Source: Puniceibacterium sp. IMCC21224
GTDB lineage: Bacteria; Pseudomonadota; Alphaproteobacteria; Rhodobacterales; Rhodobacteraceae
Direction of reading: 5' to 3'
Length of the DNA stretch: 64,000 bases
Assembly (NCBI RefSeq): GCF_001038505.1
Contig: NZ_LDPY01000001.1
Span: 558,001 to 622,000, forward strand
Of the stretch, positions 35,125 through 45,026 are shown one piece after another. A program made the translations under genes and the position numbers. The notes under the pieces are model-generated. The model had not been told where the DNA came from and ran no database searches. It saw nothing but the letters and a program-made list of their open reading frames with translations. Positions within the stretch are counted from its first letter, which is position 1. Each line of letters starts with the position of its first letter.

Positions 35125-35974
35125 GGGCGCGCAGATCACGGTGATGACACTGCTGGATCTGGCGCAGGTGCTGGATTGGGCGGCGGCCGAGGGCTGGAAT
35201 CCCGGCTTGGACGATGCGGATGCCTTTCTGGCCGCCGATCCTGCAGGGTTTCTGGTCCGCAAGGTCGATGAAACTCCGGTTGCCGCAATTTCGGTGGTGA
35301 ACCACGATCCTGACTTTGCCTTTCTGGGGCTTTACCTCTGTGCGCCAGAGTGGCGCGGGCAGGGGCATGGTTTGGCGATCTGGCAGGCTGGTCTGGTTCA
35401 CGCCGACGGGCGCACGGTCGGTCTGGACGGCGTTCCCGCGCAAGAGTCGAATTATGTCCGCTCGGGCTTTGTCCGTACTGGTGGCACCGCGCGTTTTGTC
35501 GGTCTTCTGACCGGGGCAATAGCCAAGGCGACCGGGTCAGATGTGCCCGGTGCAGTGGCGCCTGACCAGATCCCGGCACTGCTGGCGCGCGAATGGGTTC
35601 TGACCGGCATGGCGCGCGAAAGATACCTGACCAATTGGTTTGCCGAGACGCCGACGCGCCGCACCCGCGTGCTGTGCCGCCACGGTGCTGTGGCCGGGTA
35701 TGGCACGGTCCGCCGCTGTCGTGACGGCGTCAAGGTCGGGCCGTTCTGGGCCATCGACAGCGCAGCCGCCGAAGCGCTGCTGGCCGATCTCGCGGCGGTG
35801 TTTGGGGTGACCGAGTATATATTTGACCTCCCGGACAGCGCGACAGATTTTCGGGAAATGCTGGCGGCGCGCGGCTTTGTTAGCACGTTTGACACCGCCC
35901 GCATGTATCTGGGGCCAGCGCCCGTCGCCGCGCCCGCGATGTTTCAGGCGGTCACGACGCTGGAGCTGAGTTAA
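35117..35974 (+). CDS. GNAT family N-acetyltransferase
   Basis: Acetyl-CoA-dependent transferase of 285 residues from ATG 35117, which overlaps the GntR stop codon. The N-terminal GNAT domain (about 10-130) shows the acetyl-CoA motif region LCAPEWRGQGHGLAIW. A second, GNAT-like C-terminal domain (about 150-285) gives the two-domain form seen in a subset of the family. It is cotranslated with the GntR regulator, so it may act on the transported or racemised compound. Target not identifiable. Confidence 0.82.
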   Translation: MREGAQITVMTLLDLAQVLDWAAAEGWNPGLDDADAFLAADPAGFLVRKVDETPVAAISVVNHDPDFAFLGLYLCAPEWRGQGHGLAIWQAGLVHADGRTVGLDGVPAQESNYVRSGFVRTGGTARFVGLLTGAIAKATGSDVPGAVAPDQIPALLAREWVLTGMARERYLTNWFAETPTRRTRVLCRHGAVAGYGTVRRCRDGVKVGPFWAIDSAAAEALLADLAAVFGVTEYIFDLPDSATDFREMLAARGFVSTFDTARMYLGPAPVAAPAMFQAVTTLELS

Positions 35975-36048
35975 CCGGCGCCAGTCCTGCTTGACCCGCG
36001 ATACTGCTTGCTCTTGACTGGCCGCAATACCGAAGGGGGAGGGAGCCA

Positions 36049-37377
36049 ATGCGACCGATCATCGCCGCGATCTGCGCCGCAGTCGCGACCTCTGGATGGG
36101 CCGCGCAAGAGGTCGCGCTGCCCAAGCCATTCACCGACGCGGATTTTATCACGGTGAGCCAGGCCGAAGCCGCATTGGGCCAGCTGCTGTTCTACGATCC
36201 GATCCTGTCGGGCAACCGCAACATTTCTTGCGCGACCTGCCACCATCCGCGCTTTGCCACCGGCGACGGGCTGTCGCTGGGGTTGGGCGAGGGCGGCATC
36301 GGTCTGGGGCCAGAGCGGGTGGCCAACCCGGACAACCCGCCCGAACAGCGCATCCCACGCAATGCGCCGCCGCTCTTTAACCTTGGCCTGCGGGACATCC
36401 GTGTGATGTTCCATGATGGCAGGATCGAAGTTGACCCGACACGCCCATCAGGTTTTCGCACGCCGCTTGAGACCGATATGGAGCAGGGGTTTGTCAGCCT
36501 GCTCTCGGCGCAGACCATGTTTCCTGTGTTGTCACCGGACGAAATGGCCGGGCATTACGACGAAAGCGATGTGTCGCAGGCGGTCAGGCGCGGACAGCTG
36601 ACGGGCGAGGGCGGCGCGTGGCAGATCCTGTCGCAACGGGTCGCTGCGCTTCCGGCCTATGCCGATGCATTTGCGCAGGTTTACCCGGCGATTGCCGGTG
36701 GCGCGCCGATCCGGTTTACCGATATATCCAACGCCATCGCCGCCTTTGTTGCGCTGGAATGGCGCGCCGATAACAGCGCTTTTGATGCTGCCCTGCGGGG
36801 CGAGGCGCCGCTGAATCCGCAGGCGCAGCGCGGGGCGGATCTGTTCTATGGGGCGGCGGGATGTGCGGCCTGCCATTCGGGCACCATGCTCAGCGATCAG
36901 GGTTTTCATGCCATGGGCCAGCCCCAGCTTGGCCCCGGAAAAGCTGAGCGGTTCGAAAATCACCAGCGTGACCTTGGCCGGATGCGTGTGACCGGGCGTT
37001 TGTCGCAGGCCTATGCCTTTCGCACGCCGCCGCTGCGCAACGTAACCCGCACCGGCCCATGGGGCCATGCCGGGGCATATGCCGATCTGCGCGCCTTTCT
37101 ACGCCAGCATGCTGATCCGGCGGCGGGGCTGGCGCGTTATCAACCGCAGGCCGTGCTGACCAAAGGTGAGGTGGGCAAACCGGACTGGACGATCCTCGAC
37201 GATCCTGCCGAGCGCGCAGAGATTGCCGCCGCAGTCACGATGGTCCCGGTGCCGCTGGCCAAAGTCGATCTGGACGCATTGATGGCGTTTCTCGACAGTC
37301 TCACCGATGCGGGGGCGATAACGGGCCGAATGGGGGTGCCGGATACGGTGCCGAGCGGACTGCCGATTGATCGCTGA
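36049..37377 (+). CDS. dihaem cytochrome c peroxidase / MauG family
   Basis: Periplasmic dihaem c-type protein of 442 residues with a signal peptide ending at about residue 19 (WAA-QE). There are two CXXCH sites: CATCHH at 61-65 and CAACHSG at 272-276, the usual spacing. It reduces hydrogen peroxide with electrons from small cytochromes, or acts as a MauG-like maturase. No CcpA-like partner cytochrome is close. It converges on a CRTAC1-like gene with only 5 nt between stops. GGGGGAGGGAG precedes the ATG. Confidence 0.9.
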   Translation: MRPIIAAICAAVATSGWAAQEVALPKPFTDADFITVSQAEAALGQLLFYDPILSGNRNISCATCHHPRFATGDGLSLGLGEGGIGLGPERVANPDNPPEQRIPRNAPPLFNLGLRDIRVMFHDGRIEVDPTRPSGFRTPLETDMEQGFVSLLSAQTMFPVLSPDEMAGHYDESDVSQAVRRGQLTGEGGAWQILSQRVAALPAYADAFAQVYPAIAGGAPIRFTDISNAIAAFVALEWRADNSAFDAALRGEAPLNPQAQRGADLFYGAAGCAACHSGTMLSDQGFHAMGQPQLGPGKAERFENHQRDLGRMRVTGRLSQAYAFRTPPLRNVTRTGPWGHAGAYADLRAFLRQHADPAAGLARYQPQAVLTKGEVGKPDWTILDDPAERAEIAAAVTMVPVPLAKVDLDALMAFLDSLTDAGAITGRMGVPDTVPSGLPIDR

Positions 37378-37382
37378 GGCGG

Positions 37383-38897
37383 CTACTGGCCAGGTGTGTT
37401 TCTGAGGATCTCAATCCGCTGGTCTGATTGGACCATCTGCCAGGGATCCACGGTGCCATCTGGCCAGGTGATCTGCACCTGCACCTCCTGCGCATCGCCC
37501 AGACCAAAATGCATCGGCCCGGCCTGTCCGCTGCCATGCCCGCCGCCGATTGTCACCTCCTGCACCCATTTCGCGTCTTCGCCTGCCCGAACCGTGACCC
37601 AGGCACCAACCGCGCGGCTGTTGACGCCCTTTTGGCGTGGCTCGACCGCCAGCCAGTGGCTCGCGCCGGGGGTCAGATTCTGCCACAGTTCCAGCGGCGC
37701 GCGGCGATTCACCACCACAAGATCCAGCCGACCGTCACCGTCGAAATCCGCCAGACCCGCACCGCGTGAGCGCTGCGGCCCCGCGATCCCCGCCGCGCCG
37801 CCTGCTTCGGCAAAGGTGCCGTCCGGCTGTTGCATCAACAGGTTATTGGGGTCGGCCATGGCGTTTGAAGGCATCTGATCCACATTGCCCTTGGCGATGA
37901 ACAGGTCGATCCGCCCGTCATTGTCCACATCGCCGAACTGCGCGTGCCAGCCAGTCGAAGGTCGCCCGTCGTCGCCCTGATAGGGTCGTTGCGCATAGGT
38001 GCCAAAGGCGTAGGGCACCGACCGCAGCGTCCCACCTTCATTGATCTGCAAGAGTTGATCGCCCATTGAGGTCAGCATCACATCCGGCAACCCGTCGCCA
38101 GATATGTCGCCGCTGGCGATCCCCATACCCCAGAGCGACACACGGTCCCAACCGTCCGCCTCGGTCCGAGGGGTCAGGGGATCCAGCCGCCACATTTCTT
38201 CGTAGCCGCCGCGCACATAGTAATGCCGGTCGTTCGAGATCCGCAGTTCAGGCACGCCAATACGCATCCAATCCGAGATCAGCATCGACAGCGCGCAAAA
38301 ACCCGGTTCGAGCAGTATGGGCGCGCGGTAACCCGCCGCCCTGGGCCGGTGCAATTCATTGACGTCGCAGGCCTCGAACGGGCCATCGGGATCATCTCGG
38401 TTGACGTAATTACCAATCGCCAGGGTCGGCCAGTCGCGGTCTGCCTCCCATGTGGCGGAAAACGCGGTACTCCAGCGGTCGCGGCCGTGAAATCCCCAAT
38501 CGGCGCGAGTGAAACCGCAGGCGCCGTCACCACGAAGCAGCAGGTTTTCGCCCACCCGCAGCAGCATCAGGTCCAGTGCTCCGTCACTGTCTACATCCAG
38601 CGGATATGCTCCGGTCACGCCGGTGAAGTCTTGGATTGTGCCAAGGTCAAACGCCAGCGGTGCACCCGGCGCGCTGGTGCGGTTGATGAACAGCCGCCCG
38701 GTGTTTTCGCCACCGGCGGCGTAGAAATCCGGCAGTGTATCGCCGTTGCAATCCAGCACGGCGACGCCACCGCCGACAAAATGCTCCCATCCGCCGCCAT
38801 AGATGTGCTGCACGGGCAAAGCGCCAGCGCGGTCTTCAAAAACCGGGCCGGCAACGGCGCTGCAGGCCGACACAACCCAGATGGCGAATGCCTTCAT
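37383..38897 (-). CDS. CRTAC1/FG-GAP (VCBS, ASPIC-UnbV) repeat secreted protein
   Basis: Secreted or periplasmic beta-propeller protein of 504 residues with a signal peptide (MKAFAIWVVSACSAVAGP). It has repeated DxDGDGxxD/DxDNDGRxD calcium-binding FG-GAP motifs and a C-terminal ASPIC/UnbV-like domain (LGDAQEVQVQITWPDG near 478-493). This is the bacterial form of the CRTAC1 family, of unknown function. Its ATG overlaps the stop of the ROK regulator gene, so the two are cotranscribed. It converges on the dihaem peroxidase. Confidence 0.88.
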   Translation of the reverse strand: MKAFAIWVVSACSAVAGPVFEDRAGALPVQHIYGGGWEHFVGGGVAVLDCNGDTLPDFYAAGGENTGRLFINRTSAPGAPLAFDLGTIQDFTGVTGAYPLDVDSDGALDLMLLRVGENLLLRGDGACGFTRADWGFHGRDRWSTAFSATWEADRDWPTLAIGNYVNRDDPDGPFEACDVNELHRPRAAGYRAPILLEPGFCALSMLISDWMRIGVPELRISNDRHYYVRGGYEEMWRLDPLTPRTEADGWDRVSLWGMGIASGDISGDGLPDVMLTSMGDQLLQINEGGTLRSVPYAFGTYAQRPYQGDDGRPSTGWHAQFGDVDNDGRIDLFIAKGNVDQMPSNAMADPNNLLMQQPDGTFAEAGGAAGIAGPQRSRGAGLADFDGDGRLDLVVVNRRAPLELWQNLTPGASHWLAVEPRQKGVNSRAVGAWVTVRAGEDAKWVQEVTIGGGHGSGQAGPMHFGLGDAQEVQVQITWPDGTVDPWQMVQSDQRIEILRNTPGQ

Positions 38898-40177
38898 CCG
38901 CTGACACCGTCGCGCGACTTGCTCAGACGAGCTTCAGTGACAGAGGACAGGGCCAACGCCGCCGCGCCGCGCGCCCAAAGCAGATCACCCCAGGCATGAA
39001 CCTCGATCGCGGGGGCAGGGCGACCCGAGCGCAGGATCAGGTTTTCCATCTCGGCCAGAGTGTCGTCAGCATAGAGGTAGTCAAAGCGCATTCTCTCACC
39101 GCTTAGAATGATCAGCGCAGGGTCAAACAGGTTGGCGATATTGGCAAGCCCTACCGCCAGATAGCGACCCGCCCGGCGAAAGATCGACCGCGCCGCGCCA
39201 TTCCCGGCCTTGGCATGATCAAAGAGGCTTTCGAGCAAAATTGACATGCTCTGCCCGTCCTTGTGCATCCAGTTCAATGCCGTCGTCGCCTCGCGCGCCA
39301 ACGCATAATCGGCGACATATGCCTCAAGACAGCCGCGCTGACCGCAGCGGCACAGCGCCCCGTCCAACTGCACCTTGGTATGGCCCAGCTCAAGCCCCAG
39401 CCCCTGCGAGCCGCGATACAGCCGATGGTTCAGCACGAGACCCATGCCGACACCGTGTTCGATTGTCACAACGGCAAAATCCGCCATGGCACGTCCGGCA
39501 CCGAACCACAGTTCGGCCAAGGCGACCAGATTGGCGTCGTTGTCGATGATTACTGGCAGGCCCAGCCGTTCGCTGACGATCCCGGCAAAGTCCAGATCCG
39601 ATTCCTGCATGATCGGCGACCAGAATACCCGGCCCTGCGAATGATCGACAAATCCCGGCAGTCCCATGCCCAATGCTGAAATCTGCGAGCGCTCAAAACC
39701 GGCCGCCTGTATGACGCGATCAACGAGTTGCTCACAACCGGTCAGGATGTCCTCGGTGCTGCGCCGTCCCGGTTCGGCCGGGATCACTTGCGACGCGATC
39801 ACGTTGCCGGTGAAGTCGACGACAACCGCAGTATGTTCGCGATCCGAAAACTTCATTCCGACGACGTAATGCGCATTGGCCCGCACCCCCAGCGCCACCG
39901 GGGGGCGTCCGCGCCCGGAATCGGCACCGTCGCGCGAAATTGCCACCTCTTCGAGCAGTCCAGCCTCGATCAGGTCAGAAGTCAGGGTGGTCACGGACGC
40001 CGGGCTGACGCCCAGCTCTTTGGCGACCTGAACGCGGGGCATCGTGCCAACCGCCCGCACCCGCTCAAATATCTGCTGGCGCAGCGGGCGCATTGCTTCG
40101 CTCAGCGGCGCGATCAGAGGACCGCAGCCATTTCGGTCAGTGGCGGGGGCGTTCGCGGTCTCTGCATCAAGTGACAT
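38894..40177 (-). CDS. ROK family transcriptional regulator (xylose-type)
   Basis: Regulator of 427 residues. The N-terminal winged helix (about 35-95, ELGVSPASVTTLTSDLIEAG as recognition part) is followed by a ROK sugar-kinase-like domain with the zinc motif CRCGQRGCLE and the preceding ELGHTKVQ. It is divergent from xylF with 219 nt between starts, so it most likely represses the xylFHGBA operon in the absence of xylose; this is inferred from position. No good ribosome site is visible at ATG 40177. The downstream CRTAC1 gene overlaps its stop codon. Confidence 0.9.
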   Translation of the reverse strand: MSLDAETANAPATDRNGCGPLIAPLSEAMRPLRQQIFERVRAVGTMPRVQVAKELGVSPASVTTLTSDLIEAGLLEEVAISRDGADSGRGRPPVALGVRANAHYVVGMKFSDREHTAVVVDFTGNVIASQVIPAEPGRRSTEDILTGCEQLVDRVIQAAGFERSQISALGMGLPGFVDHSQGRVFWSPIMQESDLDFAGIVSERLGLPVIIDNDANLVALAELWFGAGRAMADFAVVTIEHGVGMGLVLNHRLYRGSQGLGLELGHTKVQLDGALCRCGQRGCLEAYVADYALAREATTALNWMHKDGQSMSILLESLFDHAKAGNGAARSIFRRAGRYLAVGLANIANLFDPALIILSGERMRFDYLYADDTLAEMENLILRSGRPAPAIEVHAWGDLLWARGAAALALSSVTEARLSKSRDGVSG

Positions 40178-40276
40178 TTTTTTGTTTGCCCGTAAAAGTA
40201 AAGCTGCGTCGAATTCTTTGCGTTCACCCTGCTTACTATCACTTTGCGCAAAAATCCTGCAAAATATTTATGCCAT

Positions 40277-40290
40277 CGACGAAATCGTCG
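40277..40290. promoter_or_regulatory. palindrome in the xylF promoter region
   Basis: CGACGA-AA-TCGTCG is a 6+6 inverted repeat. Near it (about 40309-40321) is the AT-rich AGCTAAATTAAACTA, which resembles ROK/XylR-type sites with TAGTTT halves on the opposite strand. Either could be the ROK operator. A TTGACA at 40302 lacks a good -10 at normal spacing. Confidence 0.35.
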
Positions 40291-40396
40291 CGATTTTTAT
40301 TTTGACAGCTAAATTAAACTAAGGCATCGTCACAGCACTCCGGAGAATCTGCCGGACGGGCCCGCAAAGGGGTCCCGTATCTATGGGAGGATACCT

Positions 40397-41422
40397 ATGA
40401 AACGCACAATTCAGGCCGCCACATTGGCGGCCGCATGTTTTGCAGCGCCTGCATTCGCGCAAGATATGACCGTCGGCGTAAGCTGGTCCAACTTTCAGGA
40501 GGAGCGCTGGAAAACCGACGAAGCTGCCATCAAAGGCGCGCTTGACGCTGCCGGCATCGGCTATGTGTCGTCGGACGCGCAATCATCCTCGGCCAAGCAG
40601 CTGTCGGATGTAGAAAGCCTGATCGCGCAGGGCGTTGACGCACTGATCATTGTGGCGCAGGACGCAGCTGCCATTGGACCGGCCGTGGAGGCCGCGTCGG
40701 ACGAAGGCATTCCCGTGGTCGCCTATGACCGCCTGATCGAAGATCCCCGGGCCTATTACCTGACCTTTGACAATGTCGAGGTTGGCCGGATGCAGGCCCG
40801 CGCGGTATTTGCTGCGCAGCCCACAGGCAATTACGTCATGATCAAGGGCTCGGCCCAGGATCCCAACGCGGATTTCCTGCGCGGCGGCCAGCAAGAGATT
40901 ATTCAGGCCGCAGTTGACGCGGGCGACATCACCATCGTTGGCGAGGCCTATACCGATGGCTGGCTGCCCGCCAACGCGCAGCGCAACATGGAGCAGATCC
41001 TGACCGCGACGGACAACCAGGTCGACGCGGTTGTGGCTTCGAACGACGGTACCGCGGGTGGTGTCGTCGCGGCGCTGACGGCGCAGGGCATGGACGGCAT
41101 TCCGGTGTCAGGTCAGGACGGTGATCATGCCGCGCTGAACCGCGTCGCACTGGGCACGCAGACCGTGTCGGTCTGGAAGGACGCACGTGAGCTGGGCAAG
41201 AATGCGGGCATGATTGCCGTCGCTCTGGCCAATGGTTCCGCAATGGAAGCGGTTGGCGGGTCGGTGAAATTCACCACCCCCGGTGGCAACGAGATGAACG
41301 CCACCTTCCTCGCCCCCGTTGCCGTGACCAAGGACAACCTGTCCGTTGTGGTCGATGCGGGCTGGATCACGCAAGAGGCGCTGTGCCAGGGTGTGACCGC
41401 AGGCCCCGCGCCCTGCAACTAA
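40397..41422 (+). CDS. xylF: D-xylose ABC transporter substrate-binding protein
   Basis: Periplasmic sugar-binding protein of 341 residues with a signal peptide ending at FAQD (about residue 22). It belongs to the ribose/xylose periplasmic-binding family and is similar in arrangement to XylF: VGVSWSNFQEERW at the sugar pocket and VASNDGTAGG in the second lobe. A good ribosome site (GGGAGGA, 5 nt) precedes the ATG. It is the first gene of xylFHGBA. The two C-terminal cysteines (EALCQG and GPAPCN) may form a disulfide. Confidence 0.93.
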   Translation: MKRTIQAATLAAACFAAPAFAQDMTVGVSWSNFQEERWKTDEAAIKGALDAAGIGYVSSDAQSSSAKQLSDVESLIAQGVDALIIVAQDAAAIGPAVEAASDEGIPVVAYDRLIEDPRAYYLTFDNVEVGRMQARAVFAAQPTGNYVMIKGSAQDPNADFLRGGQQEIIQAAVDAGDITIVGEAYTDGWLPANAQRNMEQILTATDNQVDAVVASNDGTAGGVVAALTAQGMDGIPVSGQDGDHAALNRVALGTQTVSVWKDARELGKNAGMIAVALANGSAMEAVGGSVKFTTPGGNEMNATFLAPVAVTKDNLSVVVDAGWITQEALCQGVTAGPAPCN

Positions 41423-41430
41423 GCCACTGA

Positions 41431-41458
41431 CGCGCCTCCGGCTGTGACCGGGGGCGCG
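41431..41458 (+). terminator. hairpin between xylF and xylH
   Basis: CGCGCCTCCGG pairs with CCGGGGGCGCG (one wobble) with a 6-nt loop, starting 8 nt after the xylF stop. Probably an mRNA 3' stabiliser or attenuator giving more binding protein than permease. Confidence 0.65.
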
Positions 41459-41539
41459 ACACCAGGGCGGATACCGCAGGCCGATGGTGCCGCGACACCG
41501 CCCTCCCAACTTACACGCGCAGATGAACGAGGTACGCCC

Positions 41540-42835
41540 ATGGCCGATACCGCTACAAACGCTCTGACCGGGCGCAAAAAGAGTATTTTCGAGACACTCG
41601 AACTGGATACCCGCCTGCTGGGCATGATCGGTGCGTTCATTGTCCTGTGCCTGGTGTTCAATGTCTTTACAGATGGCCGGTTCCTGACACCGCGCAACAT
41701 CTTTAACCTGACGATTCAGACGGTCAGCGTGGCGATCATGGCGACCGGGATGGTCTTTGTGATCGTCACACGCCACATTGATTTGTCGGTCGGCTCGCTC
41801 CTCGCGACCTGTTCCGCCGTGATGGCGATGACGCAGACCGTGGTGATCCCGCAGTGGCTGGGCCTTGGACTTGATTCGGCGTTGACCACGCCTGTGGCCA
41901 TTCTGGTCGGGCTGGTTGTAGGCGGAGGCATCGGCGCGCTGAATGGCTGGTTCATTGGATATCTGGCGATACCGTCCTTTATTGTGACGCTGGGTGGGCT
42001 TCTGGTCTGGCGCAACACCGGCTGGTATCTGACCAACGGCCAGACCATTGGCCCGCTGGACGAGACGTTCCAGCTGTTTGGCGGCACCAACGGTACGCTG
42101 GGGGAAACGGCATCCTGGGTGGTGGGGGTCGTGGCCGTGGTGGCGGCGCTGTTGGCGCTGATATCGGCACGGCGCTCCAAAATCCGGCATGAGTTCCAGG
42201 TCAAACCGATGTGGGCCGAAATCCTGCTGGGCGCGATCATCGCCGGCGTTATTCTTGGCTTTGTCGCCCTGCTGAACGCTTACGAGGTTCCGGGTCCCCG
42301 ACTGGAGCGGATGTTCGAAGCGCGCGGAGAGGTCATGCCCGAGGGCTATACCCAAGGGTACGGCATCCCGATTTCAGTCCTGCTATTGATCATCATCACC
42401 GTGACAATGACAGTGGTGGCGCGGCGCACCCGATTGGGGCGCTATATCTTTGCCACCGGCGGCAACCCGGATGCGGCGGAACTGTCGGGCATCAACACCC
42501 GCCTGCTGACGGTCAAGGTGTTTGCCCTGATGGGTGTGCTTTGCGCAATCTCGGCGGTGGTCGCGTCGTCGCGGCTGACCTTTCATTCCAACGATATCGG
42601 CTCGCTGGACGAGTTGCGCGTGATCGCGGCTGCCGTGATTGGCGGCACAGCGCTGGCAGGTGGGATCGGCACGATCTACGGCGCCATCCTGGGTGCGCTG
42701 ATCATGCAGTCGCTGCAATCGGGCATGGCCATGGTCGGCGTCGATGCACCATTCCAGAACATCGTGGTCGGCATGGTGCTGGTGGCCGCCGTCTTTATCG
42801 ACATCCTTTACCGCAAGCGCACGGGAGCGAAATGA
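41540..42835 (+). CDS. xylH: D-xylose ABC transporter permease
   Basis: Inner-membrane permease of the ribose/xylose type, 431 residues from ATG 41540 (GAGG 7 nt upstream); the frame is open 32 codons further but without any ribosome site. About ten hydrophobic segments are visible, with [25 protein letters not shown] near the first helices and the C-terminal [20 protein letters not shown]. The family length is typical for XylH (longer than RbsC). The stop overlaps the start of xylG. Confidence 0.92.
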   Translation: MADTATNALTGRKKSIFETLELDTRLLGMIGAFIVLCLVFNVFTDGRFLTPRNIFNLTIQTVSVAIMATGMVFVIVTRHIDLSVGSLLATCSAVMAMTQTVVIPQWLGLGLDSALTTPVAILVGLVVGGGIGALNGWFIGYLAIPSFIVTLGGLLVWRNTGWYLTNGQTIGPLDETFQLFGGTNGTLGETASWVVGVVAVVAALLALISARRSKIRHEFQVKPMWAEILLGAIIAGVILGFVALLNAYEVPGPRLERMFEARGEVMPEGYTQGYGIPISVLLLIIITVTMTVVARRTRLGRYIFATGGNPDAAELSGINTRLLTVKVFALMGVLCAISAVVASSRLTFHSNDIGSLDELRVIAAAVIGGTALAGGIGTIYGAILGALIMQSLQSGMAMVGVDAPFQNIVVGMVLVAAVFIDILYRKRTGAK

Positions 42836-43590
42836 TGACCGAGACCAAGCTTGTTGAACTCCGCGACATCTCGATCTCGTTTGGTGGGATCAAGGCTGTC
42901 GATCACGTCAGCGTCGATCTGTATCCGGGCGAAGTCGTCGGTCTGCTGGGCCACAACGGCGCGGGGAAGTCGACGCTGATCAAATGCCTGTCCGGGGCGT
43001 ACCGGCAGGACAGCGGCGACGTGTTCGTGAACGGCGAAAAGGCCGTGATCAACAACCCCCGCGACGCGCGGCGCTATAATATCGAGACGATTTACCAGAC
43101 GCTTGCGCTGGCGGATAACCTTGATGCGGCGTCCAACCTGTTTCTGGGGCGTGAATTGGTCACGTCCTTGGGGCTGGTCGACGATGGCGCGATGGAGGCC
43201 GAGACCCGCAAGATCATGGCGCGGCTGAATCCGAACTTCCAGAAATTCTCGGCCCCTGTATCCGCGCTGTCGGGGGGGCAGCGCCAATCGGTGGCGATCG
43301 CCCGTGCGGTCTATTTCAACGCCAAGATCCTGATCATGGACGAACCGACTGCCGCCCTTGGCCCGCAGGAAACCCAGATGGTGGCCGAGCTTATTCAGGA
43401 ACTCAAACGGCAGGGGCTGGGCATCTTCCTGATTGATCACGATGTGCATCAGGTCAAACGCCTCTGTGATCGTGCCGCCGTGATGAAGAATGGCGAACTG
43501 GTCGGCGTGGTCAAAGTCGATGACGTGACCGAGGATGATCTGCTGGCCATGATCATTCTGGGCAAGAAACCTGAACATTTGGCGGCGTGA
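42832..43590 (+). CDS. xylG: D-xylose ABC transporter ATP-binding protein, single-domain
   Basis: ATPase of 252 residues with one nucleotide-binding domain: Walker [16 protein letters not shown], signature [14 protein letters not shown], Walker [13 protein letters not shown] and switch LIDHD. E. coli XylG has two such domains in about 510 residues, so this is the half-size form common in alphaproteobacteria, likely acting as a homodimer. ATG 42832 or 42835 overlaps the xylH stop; GGGAG lies just upstream. Confidence 0.9.
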   Translation: MMTETKLVELRDISISFGGIKAVDHVSVDLYPGEVVGLLGHNGAGKSTLIKCLSGAYRQDSGDVFVNGEKAVINNPRDARRYNIETIYQTLALADNLDAASNLFLGRELVTSLGLVDDGAMEAETRKIMARLNPNFQKFSAPVSALSGGQRQSVAIARAVYFNAKILIMDEPTAALGPQETQMVAELIQELKRQGLGIFLIDHDVHQVKRLCDRAAVMKNGELVGVVKVDDVTEDDLLAMIILGKKPEHLAA

Positions 43591-45026
43591 TGTATATTGG
43601 ACTGGATCTTGGGACTTCGGGTCTCAAAGGAATTGTGATCGACGATGCGCAGCGCGTGGTGGCCGAGGCCACTGCGCCACTGACAGTCAGCCGCCCCCGC
43701 GATGGTTGGTCGGAACAGAACCCGGCTGACTGGATCTCAGCGTCAGAGCATGTGCTTGATGCGCTGTCGGCGACTGTATCTCTGGGCGCGGTTCGGGCGA
43801 TTGGACTGTCAGGGCAGATGCATGGCGCGACCGTGTTGGACACCGCTGACGAGGTGCTGCGCCCCTGTATCCTGTGGAATGACACGCGTTCTGCGACGCA
43901 GGCCGCAGCAATGGACGCTGATCCGCATTGGCGGGCGATTTCGGGCAGCATCGTCTTTCCCGGATTTACCGCACCCAAGATTGCCTGGCTTCGCGAGAAT
44001 GAACCGCAGGTATTCGACAGGATCGCCCGCGTGCTGCTGCCCAAGGATTTCCTGCGGCTGTGGCTGACGGGCGAACACGTGGCCGAAATGTCGGATGCGG
44101 CGGGGACAAGCTGGCTCGACACTGGCGCGCGGGATTGGAGCGATGATTTGCTGAACGCCTCGGGCCTGACTCGCGCTGCGATGCCGCGCCTGGTCGAGGG
44201 GTCTGACGTTTCGGGAACATTGCGTGCGGATATTGCCGGGCGCTGGGGTCTGCCTGCGTCCGTTGTGGTGGCTGGCGGCGGCGGTGACAACGCCGCATCG
44301 GCCATCGGCATGGGCGTGGTGCGGGCTGGTCAGGCGTTTGTTTCGCTGGGCACCTCGGGAGTGCTGTTTGCCGCCAATGACGGGTATCAGCCCGACCCAG
44401 CGACTGCTGTACACACTTTTTGCCATGCGCTGCCCGGCAAATGGCATCAGATGGGGGTGATCCTGGCCGCGACCGACGCGCTCAATTGGTATGCGGGGCT
44501 GGTGGGCAGTACTGCGACCGAACTCACAACAAATCTTGGCAGCCTGCAAGCTCCTGGAAAGACGCGGTTCCTGCCCTATCTTGGAGGCGAGCGGACGCCA
44601 CTGAATTCGGCCACCGTGCGCGGTGCCTTTCTGGGGCTGGAACATGCTACTGACCGCGCTGCCGCAACGCGCGCCGTTCTCGAAGGTGTGGCGTTTGCGC
44701 TTTGTGATTGCCGCGATGCGCTGGCGGCCACTGGCACGACGATCAACACCTGCGTGGCAGTGGGGGGCGGCAGCCGGTCAGACTACTGGCTGCGTCTAAT
44801 CGCTACCGCGCTGGATCTGTCGCTGTCGGTGCCCAAGGACGGCGATGTCGGCGCGGCCCTTGGGGCGGCGCGTCTTGGCATGATGGCGGCAACGGGCGAT
44901 ACCACCCTCGCCACGCTGCCGGTCCTGTCCCACACAATCGAACCAGAGCCCGCCCTGCGGGACGCCTTTGCTGCGGGCCATGCCCGCTATCGCGCCGCAT
45001 CTGCGGCCCTTTCGGAGCTCACATGA
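43590..45026 (+). CDS. xylB: xylulokinase
   Basis: FGGY-family kinase of 478 residues that phosphorylates D-xylulose to D-xylulose 5-phosphate. The N-terminal [10 protein letters not shown] (about 5-14) is the phosphate-binding loop; the C-terminal [19 protein letters not shown] is the family signature. ATG 43590 overlaps the xylG stop; a GTG directly before it (43587) is possible. The xylA start overlaps its stop codon. Confidence 0.94.
   Translation: MYIGLDLGTSGLKGIVIDDAQRVVAEATAPLTVSRPRDGWSEQNPADWISASEHVLDALSATVSLGAVRAIGLSGQMHGATVLDTADEVLRPCILWNDTRSATQAAAMDADPHWRAISGSIVFPGFTAPKIAWLRENEPQVFDRIARVLLPKDFLRLWLTGEHVAEMSDAAGTSWLDTGARDWSDDLLNASGLTRAAMPRLVEGSDVSGTLRADIAGRWGLPASVVVAGGGGDNAASAIGMGVVRAGQAFVSLGTSGVLFAANDGYQPDPATAVHTFCHALPGKWHQMGVILAATDALNWYAGLVGSTATELTTNLGSLQAPGKTRFLPYLGGERTPLNSATVRGAFLGLEHATDRAAATRAVLEGVAFALCDCRDALAATGTTINTCVAVGGGSRSDYWLRLIATALDLSLSVPKDGDVGAALGAARLGMMAATGDTTLATLPVLSHTIEPEPALRDAFAAGHARYRAASAALSELT

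Noticed and set aside
40302-40330. TTGACA as -35 of a xylF promoter
   Set aside because: No acceptable -10 hexamer lies 16-18 nt downstream.
42211-42831. Upstream extension of the xylG frame through xylH
   Set aside because: It is out of frame with the xylH coding sequence; the ATG at 42832 with GGGAG upstream gives the normal protein start.
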